A stretch of DNA of 21,917 nt, taken from IMG/VR virus record IMGVR_UViG_3300010151_000212, positions 1 to 21,917 of that record; one strand, 5' to 3'. Position 1 is the first letter of the stretch, and each line of letters starts with the position of its first letter. Under the pieces are notes generated by a model. That model was given only the letters and a program-made list of their open reading frames with translations. It searched no databases and was not told the DNA's origin. This stretch comes from a virus. A program made the position numbers and the translations under genes. Below, in pieces: positions 14,568 to 21,917 of the stretch.

Positions 14568-16091
14568 TTATGTGGCATCATCAAATTCCATCTTAATAAC
14601 TCCACATCTAGATACATCTCTTACCATTAAGCCAAATGATTTTTCAATCATTGAAGCATAACCAGAGACTCCACCAGATAATCCTTGTGAGCCATCATTG
14701 ATAGGGAATCCACTTTTATTCCACTTACCGTGTGTACAGAAATAAACATCGGCATTGTCTTCACACACCATCTCAATGTTATTTCTAGTATTTCCTACAG
14801 TTTGTTCTTTGGTCAATCCAAAGTCCAGAATATCCATTCTCCAAGAATCAATAGTAGTGTCAGTATACACTGGGTGTACTTGTGGACACCAATCTGGATT
14901 ATCCTTAGCAGGATCCAACATTACTGTCACATCCAAGCCATTCTTACCCACATAATGTGTAAACTGAGCTCCAAAGCTCAAGTGTCTTACATCTGGGTTC
15001 TTAGCAATATAATTACTATCTACAGTGAGGAATTGTGATGCATCAGTGGCTACCATGTTATGGAACATTATAGCTCCCATTTCACCTGTAGAAAGAACAA
15101 CCTTTCTAGCATTAGCATTAGCATCTTTTCTACCTCTATAAATAGAAGATAACCATTCATCAAGTTGTGTCAATGTCAAGTTACCATTATGAGTAAGTGT
15201 ATGACCATCATTCAAAATCTGTCTCAATCCTGGAGAAGTTTTCTTCAGATAACCATTATAACCTACTTTAGTACCCTGTCTTCCAAAATTCAAGGCCCAC
15301 TCAATATCCTCATATACTTGGTTCCATAATTCAGCTTCTACCATAGGCATGAAGTTGGCATACGTTTTACCATTAGCATCCATGAAAGGAACTCTCCAGT
15401 GTTTAATCTGAGATTTGCTGCTAGAGTTTTTATCTACTCTAAGCATTCTATCAGTGAATTGGAATTTTTCAGCAACCATACCTGTTTGAGATCTCAAAGC
15501 AAATATAGTGTTGAATTGCATGGTACCATATTTATTGTTATCTTCTCTAACAATTGTAGTACCTACTTTACAAAATTCTCTACCTGTTTGGAAAAGTGCT
15601 GTTGGAAAGCTACGAGAGTTATCCTCTCCCATCATTACAACCTTATATTCCCATCCAAGTCCTCTTTGTTCTGGTGTACCAATGACTTCCAAAGGATATT
15701 CATTGTTTTCACCAATTATAATATCAGGCTCTTGGAACCATGGCTTGTCAAGGACAATCTTGAATTCTAAACCACTTCTACCTGGAGAAGTAGCAGTCTC
15801 AGTAACCTCAGTTACTCTCAACTTAATTTTCTGATGTCCTCTCAGTTTCCATGTATAAGAGTCAGAGGAAAGTATAGTTTTGTTTCCTTTGGCTTCAGTC
15901 ATACCAATAAGAGGCTTATCCTGATACCTGTCAGTTGCACTAAAAAGTTGTGCAAGTCCAACAGCATTTTGATCAATCTCGTGAGGTTTGTCTAAGCCAT
16001 AGGTTCTGGCAAGGTGAGTAGAATCAAAAGAGTTTCCACCTAAACCTTCGGAGATCCATGTGGGCTTAAGCCCTGGCATTGTGAAGTTCAT
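14568..16091 (-). CDS. Major capsid protein (HK97-like fold, probable)
   Basis: A 507-aa protein directly after the scaffold-like gene (10-nt gap), the usual place for the major capsid protein. Residues 107-127 (G-L-E-F-K-I-V-L-D-K-P-W-F-Q-E-P-D-I-I-I-G), 146-155 (G-W-E-Y-K-V-V-M-M-G) and 161-176 (S-F-P-T-A-L-F-Q-T-G-R-E-F-C-K-V) follow a pattern I associate with large capsid proteins of crAss-like and other big Bacteroidetes phages. Here residues around 90-240 resemble an inserted beta domain in the HK97 E-loop/A-domain plan. Residues 255-335 contain the long helical part, and 330-500 look like the A domain (V-V-L-S-T-G-E-M-G, M-L-D-P-A-K-D, W-R-M-D-I-L-D-F-G). It would form the icosahedral shell. 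No maturation-protease gene is seen in the window. Identification is by context and pattern, not by search. Confidence 0.78.
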   Translation of the reverse strand: MNFTMPGLKPTWISEGLGGNSFDSTHLARTYGLDKPHEIDQNAVGLAQLFSATDRYQDKPLIGMTEAKGNKTILSSDSYTWKLRGHQKIKLRVTEVTETATSPGRSGLEFKIVLDKPWFQEPDIIIGENNEYPLEVIGTPEQRGLGWEYKVVMMGEDNSRSFPTALFQTGREFCKVGTTIVREDNNKYGTMQFNTIFALRSQTGMVAEKFQFTDRMLRVDKNSSSKSQIKHWRVPFMDANGKTYANFMPMVEAELWNQVYEDIEWALNFGRQGTKVGYNGYLKKTSPGLRQILNDGHTLTHNGNLTLTQLDEWLSSIYRGRKDANANARKVVLSTGEMGAIMFHNMVATDASQFLTVDSNYIAKNPDVRHLSFGAQFTHYVGKNGLDVTVMLDPAKDNPDWCPQVHPVYTDTTIDSWRMDILDFGLTKEQTVGNTRNNIEMVCEDNADVYFCTHGKWNKSGFPINDGSQGLSGGVSGYASMIEKSFGLMVRDVSRCGVIKMEFDDAT

Positions 16092-16101
16092 AATTTGTTA
16101 T

Positions 16102-17271
16102 TTAGCTTCTTGTAAAATTTGTGAAGGCTGGGTTAATAAGAGGTCTCTTAGGCCCTTTACCACTTGGTCTTTGGGTACCTGGAGCTTTCTTGTCACCTGC
16201 TCTTCTAAACTTATCATATACTGTTTTAGTAGCACTAGTTCTAACTTTCTTCTCTACTCTCTCACTTGAGAAGCCTTTATCAGCATCATAAGTATTAAGA
16301 ATGTCTAGCAAGTCTATATAGTGCTCCGGTTTATTTTGTATTTCAAGAATCCTAGCTTGCCAACTGGGTAGTCTACTATTGTTAATTACTGTAGGCTGCA
16401 ATGATTCTCTAATACTATTCTTCTTTTGTTGTGTAAACTTTGTTGCTCTTAAAGCTTCATTAAAGTTTTTCTGGTAAGCCTCTTGAGCTCTTTTCCTCTC
16501 ACTAGCTAATCTCATAGCCTCTTGTCTCTCCTGCTCTCTAGCTTGGGGTATTGACTGCTGATAATAGTTCTGAGCCTTCTCAGCATCATCTTGAAGTTTA
16601 TCATCTATAATAGATGCATCAATGTTTCTCCTAGCCATATCCTCATCAAGCCCTCTCTCTTGGTAGAAGTGCATTAGGATTTCCTTCTGCTTATCTTCTG
16701 TAGATATGTCATAACTGGAGAAGTTCCTCTCATCAACCATACTCTGTAGATAACCTACAAAGTCTGAAAAACCTGCCCCTTTAATACCATACTCAATAGC
16801 TTCTTTAAGCATGGGATCTTGAATCTTAGCATATATTGAGTCTTCAGCTTCTCGTTCCCTTAACTCTTGATTAAGAGTCATGGCTACTTCAAAAGCCTCT
16901 TCACTGCCATCAAATTCAAAGTCCTCTGGTACCTTTATAGTACCTATATCTATTGCTGTTTGAAATTGAGTTCTGATTTCATCATCACTTAGCTCATCTT
17001 CATCTCTCTGTATATTTACTTTAGATGTAGGTTCTTCATCCTCATCATCTTCTAAATATGCAGGAGTCTTTTCTTCTTCCTGATTACCAAGTTCATTGAA
17101 CTTAGCTTCACTACCTACATCAAAGATGTCTTCAGCAACTTTGTTAGTAGTGTTCTTTTCTTCTTCTTTCTTAGGAGTTACTTCATCTATTGGTGCAGCA
17201 TCTGCTTCCTTTAAAGCATTTAAAGATTCTGTATCAAATGTTGTGAATTCTCCTGTGTTTAGGTTGTCCAT
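16102..17271 (-). CDS. Scaffolding-like protein upstream of the capsid gene
   Basis: A 389-aa protein. The first 100 residues are very acidic and probably disordered (E-D-D-E-D-E-E, D-E-D-E-L-S-D-D-E). A helical middle follows, then a charged coiled coil at about residues 225-290 (A-R-E-Q-E-R-Q-E-A-M-R-L-A-S-E-R-K-R-A-Q-E-A-Y). The tail is basic (K-K-A-P-G-T-Q-R-P-S-G-K-G-P-K-R-P). Acidic N-terminus, central coiled coil and basic capsid-binding C-terminus are the standard features of phage scaffolding proteins, and it lies directly before the capsid gene. A promoter with a Bacteroidetes-type element ends 8 nt before its start, so it opens the main structural transcript. It is probably an internal head-assembly chaperone, removed or degraded after capsid formation. 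An alternative is an internal structural protein. Confidence 0.72.
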   Translation of the reverse strand: MDNLNTGEFTTFDTESLNALKEADAAPIDEVTPKKEEEKNTTNKVAEDIFDVGSEAKFNELGNQEEEKTPAYLEDDEDEEPTSKVNIQRDEDELSDDEIRTQFQTAIDIGTIKVPEDFEFDGSEEAFEVAMTLNQELREREAEDSIYAKIQDPMLKEAIEYGIKGAGFSDFVGYLQSMVDERNFSSYDISTEDKQKEILMHFYQERGLDEDMARRNIDASIIDDKLQDDAEKAQNYYQQSIPQAREQERQEAMRLASERKRAQEAYQKNFNEALRATKFTQQKKNSIRESLQPTVINNSRLPSWQARILEIQNKPEHYIDLLDILNTYDADKGFSSERVEKKVRTSATKTVYDKFRRAGDKKAPGTQRPSGKGPKRPLINPAFTNFTRS

Positions 17272-17278
17272 TAGTTTG

Positions 17279-17311
17279 CAAAGTTAGTTATTTTGTTATA
17301 TATTTTACTAA
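17279..17311 (-). promoter_or_regulatory. Bacteroidetes-type promoter for the scaffold/capsid operon
   Basis: The minus strand carries TAACTTTG at 17286-17279, an exact fit to the Bacteroidetes -7 consensus TAnnTTTG. A TTAG at 17311-17308, 21 nt upstream, is close to the -33 TTTG element. A start site about 7 nt downstream would leave only a few leader bases before the ATG at 17271. It lies just after a hairpin, so it probably starts a new late transcript. Confidence 0.65.
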
Positions 17312-17318
17312 TTTTTAT

Positions 17319-17342
17319 GAAAAAGGCAGCTCTTATAGCCTT
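17319..17342 (-). terminator. Weak hairpin terminator after the 62-aa gene
   Basis: On the minus strand AAGGC (17342-17338) pairs with GCCTT (17327-17323) around a ten-base loop, followed by further T and a C. The stem is only five pairs, so it would be a modest terminator. Its place between a gene end and a promoter supports it. Confidence 0.45.
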
Positions 17343-17357
17343 ATGTGTATTTTCTGT

Positions 17358-17546
17358 TTATTCTTCCCAGTCAATCTTTCTCCAATAGTATTCTTTGTAG
17401 ATTCTTTTAGGCCCTTCAGCAGCTCTATACAGTGCTCTAGCCTCTGATTCATTTAACTCTAGTTCTTTAACTGCATCTGAGATCTTCTTGTAGAATTTAA
17501 CCTTTGTCTTTTGTAGGTTTAATCTCATTAGTTTTAGTTTCCCCAA
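17358..17546 (-). CDS. 62-aa small charged protein
   Basis: I do not recognise this protein. It is short and probably helical, with a basic first third (M-G-K-L-K-L-M-R-L-N-L-Q-K-T-K-V-K-F-Y-K-K) followed by D-A-V-K-E-L-E-L-N-E-S-E-A-R-A-L-Y-R-A-A, and an aromatic acidic end (Y-K-E-Y-Y-W-R-K-I-D-W-E-E). There are no cysteines and no membrane segment. It starts 5 nt after the stop of the membrane-protein gene and ends the first transcript, before the weak hairpin and promoter. A small DNA-binding or virion-associated protein is possible. It is unrelated to the 61-62-aa proteins of the fibre cassettes. Confidence 0.65.
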   Translation of the reverse strand: MGKLKLMRLNLQKTKVKFYKKISDAVKELELNESEARALYRAAEGPKRIYKEYYWRKIDWEE

Positions 17547-17551
17547 ACTGA

Positions 17552-17815
17552 TTATTTGTTCTTTCTTAAGTTCTTAAAGAAACTAGCTATCTTCTGCATC
17601 CATAATTCCTTCTCAAATACTTTGTATACTGTATAAGGTAAGAAGTATAAGAAGAATAACAGCGATGCTGTGGTTCCTATCCATGTCATATTAATAGCAT
17701 CTCCTAATAAGTCTAATGCAATTAGTGTTAAGAATATAGGAAGTAGGGCTGCTAAGTATAACAGTGCTCCTCCTAGTCCTGTAATCTTCTGTATAAAATT
17801 TACATACTTGTTCAT
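17552..17815 (-). CDS. 87-aa two-helix membrane protein
   Basis: Two clear hydrophobic segments: about residues 13-36 (L-G-G-A-L-L-Y-L-A-A-L-L-P-I-F-L-T-L-I-A) and about 45-66 (W-I-G-T-T-A-S-L-L-F-F-L-Y-F-L-P-Y-T-V). A basic helical tail follows (F-F-K-N-L-R-K-N-K). The start overlaps the stop of the giant protein gene by 4 nt (ATGA), so it is probably co-translated with it. Topology would also suit a holin, but it lies far from the other lysis-like genes and next to a large virion protein. A role in genome-delivery membrane passage, or a second holin-type protein, are both open. I recognise no family. Confidence 0.68.
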   Translation of the reverse strand: MNKYVNFIQKITGLGGALLYLAALLPIFLTLIALDLLGDAINMTWIGTTASLLFFLYFLPYTVYKVFEKELWMQKIASFFKNLRKNK

Positions 17816-20800
17816 AAAAAATCTTTTACTGGTTTATATTCATATCTTCTTCCTGAAAAGGAGACCCTACCCCCCATAGCTCTTCTTGAAGGTTTCTTTC
17901 TTTTTACTATCTTTAAGTCTTTTGAAAGTATAAAGGGCTTTCCAATACTTTTAACTGCGTCCGCCTGCTTTTTAAGCATGTACTTTTCTAGTGCACCCCG
18001 TTGGTTCCATTTGTCAGCGTATGTTGGTAAAAACTTATAATAATCCTGTATCCTGAGCATTGCTTTTCCCTTCTTATTTAAATGTGGAAAAACCAAATGC
18101 CCCCCAATATCCTTCAAAATCTCATATGGAACTGCAGATGATTGTGGTACTGGTACTTCGTTAAAGGAGAATTCACCTTGTTTTCCTTTTAGAGGAACTT
18201 TACTTTTTAATAAATCAATACGTGCCTGTATACCTTCCCACGATCTTATATTAACATTCTGTTCAGAGGCAGATAACACGTTTTGTAATTCCTCCCATGT
18301 AATTTTATCTTTATTCTTGGTAGCTACTTCTAGTTCATAGTGTTTTAGATCTTTTGTATTAACGTCCTCTAGTCCCATAACTTTAGCTTTCCTAGGCTTT
18401 AAGCCTTTCCCTGTTCCATATAAGTACTCATTTATTAGGTTAGACTTACTTTTATTTCCACCAGAAGATAGACCTGATCCTATATACTTATTTCCTGGTA
18501 AGTAGTTTCTAATATTTAGAAGTTCACCAGCCCCTCTTTTATATGAAGAACTTAATTTCATCATATTACCAACAAGACCCTTTGTAAATGATTTTACACC
18601 AGGAATTTTTTGTGACCCTTTGAAAACTTCATATGCTACGTCTGTAACTAATGCATCAGTAAAGTCCCCTCTCAGATTTTTAGGATGATAGGAATAAAAC
18701 CCAGAATCTATAGCTTTCTTGGCATCCTTATAAAGTGCTCCTAAAATTCCTTTAGAATCTTTGTGGGGTTTAATTGCTTCTACAAACTTTTCTCTGTTTG
18801 TCCTAATATATCTTGAGTTAGTGTATAAATTCCTTAAAGCATTAGCAGTTCTTAATGATCTGGGAAGGTGTTCCTCTATCCTATTTATTTTCTCCCCTAC
18901 TTTACTTGCTACATTACCAGTAATAAGTGGGCTTTTACTTCTCCTAATATTCATGAGAAGAGGAGTTCCTAACATTGCAGTTGTGGTAGCCCCTTTCATA
19001 GCCTGATCATAGGCTCCTGTTCTTAAACCTTTCTGCAAATCATACAGTCCTGTAGCAAGTTTTATTTTCCAAGCATATGGATTGGTTCCATATAAAAGTT
19101 CATAACCTGCAGGATTAGTCCTTTTAGATATCTCTCCAGGACTAGGATACGTAGTTACACTCCCTACTTTATCTTCTAACTTCTGCCAAGCATTAACTCC
19201 CCTCTGTAAGAAGTCTACAGGCTTAGGCTCATGTACTTGAGCATTATTAGGCTCTCCTATTGGCTGGTTGCCCATTCCAGGCAAAGCTTCTCTAGCATAA
19301 TCTATGTTATTAGGTAGATGTGTATAAGGAGTACTAGTGTTATCTACTTGAGCAGATAAGTCTGGATACTGTATACTAGGAGCTGCATCTGAGGCCCACA
19401 TTGAAGGTTGAATAACTCTTTGAGAGTCATACTTAGGAGCTCCTTGCAAATTATAAGAATGTTGTTGGGATTCTCCCCAAGTATAAGGAAGATACTCTAA
19501 AGGGCTTTCTGTTGATGATACTCTACCTCCATGTGCTTTCTTAGGAGCAGCTTTACTTGCAACTCCTATACCAGTTCCCACTGCTAAAGTTAGTGGCAAT
19601 TTATTCATCTCTTTTGCCAGTTTTTCTAAGTTTACTTTTGTGGGATCAGCAAGGTCGAGGATTCTAGTTGAGCTTGATAGTTTATTTCTAATTGGATCAT
19701 ATGTTCCCATAGGACTTTTAGAAAAAGATTTTTGTGCCTTAAGTAATAACTCAGGAGTAATCTCATCATCTATATTTTTTATAATACCTCTTAGTAGCAT
19801 AGACTCTCTTGCTTCATGTGCAAAGGCAGAGGGTTCTTGAAATTTAGATCCTCTTCTAAAATACTGTGCTGTTTTCTTTTCAGCTTTTGTTAAATTACTT
19901 TTAAATTTTATTTTCCTCAACTCATCATCAATAGGTAATTTTCTTCCTCTTTGTAAAGCGTGTGCTGCTTCATGATTTATAGTAGGCACTGATTTTGTAA
20001 ATGGAATTCCCACACCAATCTCACCAGGATTAGATTTAATACCAAAACCTCGAGTCTTTCCTAGATTGTATCTACTTGCTTCAAATTTTTTAGTATTGGC
20101 CTTAAGAATATCAGTCCCATATTCTAACTTTGCTGATTTATTCCAAAAGTCATCTACTACTTTTTGTTGGTGCCATGCTCCATCTGCAAAATAATGGTTT
20201 TTATGAATTAAATCTTTAGTGAGTCCAAGATTCTCATGGGCTTGAGTATAATTATGAGACTTAGGATTATTCATAATCTTTATATTCTCTAACTCATCTA
20301 TCCTGCTTTTAGCTGCTTGTTTAGAAAGCTCATCTAATTTATTAGGAGAAACTCCTATTGACTTTAAATATTCCCTTTCTTGTGCTACTAATCTTCTCCA
20401 TCCTTCAGGAGTCTTTTGTCTAGCTATCTTCTCTGCTATAGTCTTCTCAATTAAAGGTACAGCTTCTTCCAATTCTTTATTAGCCCTCTTTACTGTGGTA
20501 AAAGGATTGGATACATCATAACTACTCTTAACTCTAACATCAGGCATTTTGTTATACTTGATGGTATTCTTAATTCTGCTTTTCACTGCAGGAACAACAT
20601 CTCTATTAATTCCTTTAGCTATTTTATGAGCCTTACTTAGCTTTAACCATTTAAATGCAGGTATTGCTGTAAGTACTCCCATTCCCAATTCTAACCAATC
20701 TTGAGATGTTCCTCCTCTGTTAGTAACTATATTTTTACCACTTTGGTAAACACTCTCTCCTATCTCACCATACATAGCTGGATTGACCATACCAATAGCA

Positions 20801-21903
20801 AAGTCATCTATTGCTGTAGCTTGATGCTTAAGAATATCAGGATCTGATGTACCTTCTTTAATAGCTGTAGTTGGTCTCTTAGATACAGCATAGTATCTAT
20901 CAAACAAACTGTGTTCTTTAGCCTTATCTACAGTACCATGATCTATTGGCCTTGTAGGTACTGGTTGTCCAAACTCATTAGTAACAAATTGTGGTATTGG
21001 TTTAGATTGCAACTTATCTACTGCTTCCTCATACAAAGGATCTGAGATTTGTCCTATGGATGTTTGATTGAAGTTATTTGGAGTATTAATACCAAAATTA
21101 GTTTGAGGATCTTCTCCCCATACATAAGGATTTCCAGAGGCTTGCTTATGTCCCTGAGAAATTCCTTCTGCTCTTCCATGAGCGCCTCCATGATGAAACT
21201 GTGGATAGTTTATAGTGTCATTTGCAGTTCCACCATTTTGATATCCCATTCTAGGATATTGATCAAAAGCTGTTGGACGTGGGTAATAATTGTAATTATT
21301 TACTCCTTCTCCGCTTGGGCTTGGAATATTAAATGTTTTGGTTGGCTTAATTTTATTCTTATAAATAAAATCTGGTATAGTATTTGGGACTTCATTAATA
21401 TTGTTTTGTCCCAAATTATATAAAGCAGCAGAAGTTGCATGTGCAGACATAGAATCAATACGATTTCCTGCCATATATGGTTTTGTTATTCTTGTATTTA
21501 ATGCCCTTAATTCATCTTGATGTAAATCTTGATAATTTACACCTTTTTCTGTATAGGGATCATAAGGCAAAAGATCTTTAGAAGTTAAATCAGGATTTAA
21601 ACCATATGCTGTTTTTCCCTTTTCAGGGCCGCTTGTAAGAGTATTAACAACCCATAAAGGCTTTCCATTTATTTGACGATCTGCGTTATAATTTTTGTAA
21701 CCCTTACTTACTTCTCCACTTCCACCCTTCGAGAACTTGGGTATAGCTCCTCCATACTTCTTATGATATTTAGAGTCTAAATTTTTGTTTATATACTTTT
21801 GAGTATTTGGATTAGAGTCTATATATTGTTGAGCTTCTTGCTCTGTAAGTGGTTGTCTATATCTATTTCTAGGATTTTTACCTGCCTTCTGAAGGTTTCT
21901 CAT
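17812..21903 (-). CDS. Giant 1363-aa virion-type protein with embedded zinc-peptidase motif and Gly-Gly modules
   Basis: A long multi-module protein. Gly-Gly motifs occur at residues 50-61 (Y-G-G-A-I-P-K-F-S-K-G-G), 224-240, 792-796 (G-G-R-V-S) and 1344-1348 (G-G-R-V-S again). The sequence P-Y-x-W-G-E occurs at 259-264 and 806-811, each shortly after a Gly-Gly motif. Residues 644-648 are H-E-A-A-H, the HExxH zinc-binding and catalytic signature of zincin peptidases. A downstream E-P-S-A-F-A-H-E-A-R-E (690-700) offers Glu690 or Glu697 as third ligand. Short hydrophobic stretches (about 403-420 and 967-986) could touch membranes. No signal peptide. It lies upstream of the scaffold gene. Such proteins, in my view, are packaged internal or injected virion proteins; the peptidase could process virion proteins or act in the host. 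The upstream gene may end at 21900 with an ATGA overlap. Confidence 0.8.
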   Translation of the reverse strand: MRNLQKAGKNPRNRYRQPLTEQEAQQYIDSNPNTQKYINKNLDSKYHKKYGGAIPKFSKGGSGEVSKGYKNYNADRQINGKPLWVVNTLTSGPEKGKTAYGLNPDLTSKDLLPYDPYTEKGVNYQDLHQDELRALNTRITKPYMAGNRIDSMSAHATSAALYNLGQNNINEVPNTIPDFIYKNKIKPTKTFNIPSPSGEGVNNYNYYPRPTAFDQYPRMGYQNGGTANDTINYPQFHHGGAHGRAEGISQGHKQASGNPYVWGEDPQTNFGINTPNNFNQTSIGQISDPLYEEAVDKLQSKPIPQFVTNEFGQPVPTRPIDHGTVDKAKEHSLFDRYYAVSKRPTTAIKEGTSDPDILKHQATAIDDFAIGMVNPAMYGEIGESVYQSGKNIVTNRGGTSQDWLELGMGVLTAIPAFKWLKLSKAHKIAKGINRDVVPAVKSRIKNTIKYNKMPDVRVKSSYDVSNPFTTVKRANKELEEAVPLIEKTIAEKIARQKTPEGWRRLVAQEREYLKSIGVSPNKLDELSKQAAKSRIDELENIKIMNNPKSHNYTQAHENLGLTKDLIHKNHYFADGAWHQQKVVDDFWNKSAKLEYGTDILKANTKKFEASRYNLGKTRGFGIKSNPGEIGVGIPFTKSVPTINHEAAHALQRGRKLPIDDELRKIKFKSNLTKAEKKTAQYFRRGSKFQEPSAFAHEARESMLLRGIIKNIDDEITPELLLKAQKSFSKSPMGTYDPIRNKLSSSTRILDLADPTKVNLEKLAKEMNKLPLTLAVGTGIGVASKAAPKKAHGGRVSSTESPLEYLPYTWGESQQHSYNLQGAPKYDSQRVIQPSMWASDAAPSIQYPDLSAQVDNTSTPYTHLPNNIDYAREALPGMGNQPIGEPNNAQVHEPKPVDFLQRGVNAWQKLEDKVGSVTTYPSPGEISKRTNPAGYELLYGTNPYAWKIKLATGLYDLQKGLRTGAYDQAMKGATTTAMLGTPLLMNIRRSKSPLITGNVASKVGEKINRIEEHLPRSLRTANALRNLYTNSRYIRTNREKFVEAIKPHKDSKGILGALYKDAKKAIDSGFYSYHPKNLRGDFTDALVTDVAYEVFKGSQKIPGVKSFTKGLVGNMMKLSSSYKRGAGELLNIRNYLPGNKYIGSGLSSGGNKSKSNLINEYLYGTGKGLKPRKAKVMGLEDVNTKDLKHYELEVATKNKDKITWEELQNVLSASEQNVNIRSWEGIQARIDLLKSKVPLKGKQGEFSFNEVPVPQSSAVPYEILKDIGGHLVFPHLNKKGKAMLRIQDYYKFLPTYADKWNQRGALEKYMLKKQADAVKSIGKPFILSKDLKIVKRKKPSRRAMGGRVSFSGRRYEYKPVKDFL
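19960..19974 (-). other. HEAAH zinc-peptidase motif inside the giant protein
   Basis: These bases encode H644-E-A-A-H648. Context T-I-N-H-E-A-A-H-A-L-Q fits the zincin helix, with a hydrophobic residue before the motif and A-L-Q after it. Candidate third zinc ligands are Glu690 and Glu697. Confidence 0.7.
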
Positions 21904-21917
21904 TCTTTTTTTCTCAT

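Noticed and set aside
17552-17815. Calling the 87-aa two-helix membrane protein the holin
   Set aside because: Topology is compatible, but it is coupled to the giant virion protein rather than to the spanin-like genes, and a better-placed holin candidate exists at 906-1130.
1-21917. tRNA genes and stop-codon reassignment, as found in some crAss-like phages
   Set aside because: Gaps between genes are too short for tRNAs and show no cloverleaf. Genes end normally at TAA or TGA without in-frame stops that would need reassignment.

Overview
The window looks like part of the late (virion structure and lysis) region of a tailed double-stranded DNA bacteriophage. All credible genes lie on the minus strand, so they are read from high to low coordinates. 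They are packed almost end to end, with 1-13 nt overlaps or very short gaps, and no gene-free stretch exceeds about 90 nt. The DNA is AT-rich by eye and uses normal stop codons. Start codons mostly follow A-rich leaders rather than clear Shine-Dalgarno sequences. The one convincing promoter (17279-17286 plus an upstream element) fits the Bacteroidetes TAnnTTTG consensus. Several fibre proteins resemble proteins I associate with marine viral metagenomes. I infer a phage of an aquatic Bacteroidetes host, possibly related to crAss-like podoviruses, but no terminase, portal or polymerase is present to settle this.

Layout in transcription order. (1) 21903-17358: a giant 1363-aa virion-type protein with an embedded HExxH zinc-peptidase motif and repeated Gly-Gly modules, then two small proteins, one of them membrane-spanning. 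A weak terminator and the promoter follow. (2) 17271-10943: the head and neck block: a scaffold-like acidic/coiled-coil protein, the likely major capsid protein, an unknown 346-aa protein, a connector/ring-like protein, an unknown 462-aa virion-type protein and a small beta-rich protein. (3) 10870-1793: an unusually rich fibre/adhesin block. It begins with a tandemly duplicated cassette (large beta-repeat fibre plus a 61-62-aa helical protein). A 191-aa fibre protein, a 127-aa beta-sandwich protein, a Cys-rich 399-aa protein, a collagen-like 358-aa protein with a Cys-rich N-terminus and a 386-aa fibre follow. (4) 1793-543: an 87-aa protein with 11 cysteines, an unknown 137-aa protein, a holin-like two-helix membrane protein, and a pair of overlapping genes arranged like spanins. 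One of that pair is only 58 codons long. (5) 555 to the left edge: the start of another fibre, built from a 63-residue repeat and cut off by the window.

How the genes work together (inference). Scaffold and capsid protein build the head, the connector-like protein joins head to tail, and the giant protein is probably packaged or injected. The many fibre genes supply receptor binding. The small membrane genes between fibre genes would release progeny. Three hairpin terminators sit inside the structural operon (10880-10921, 8411-8451, 6443-6471), each after an apparently abundant virion gene and with no recognisable promoter behind it. This suggests partial termination or 3'-end stabilisation that sets protein ratios.
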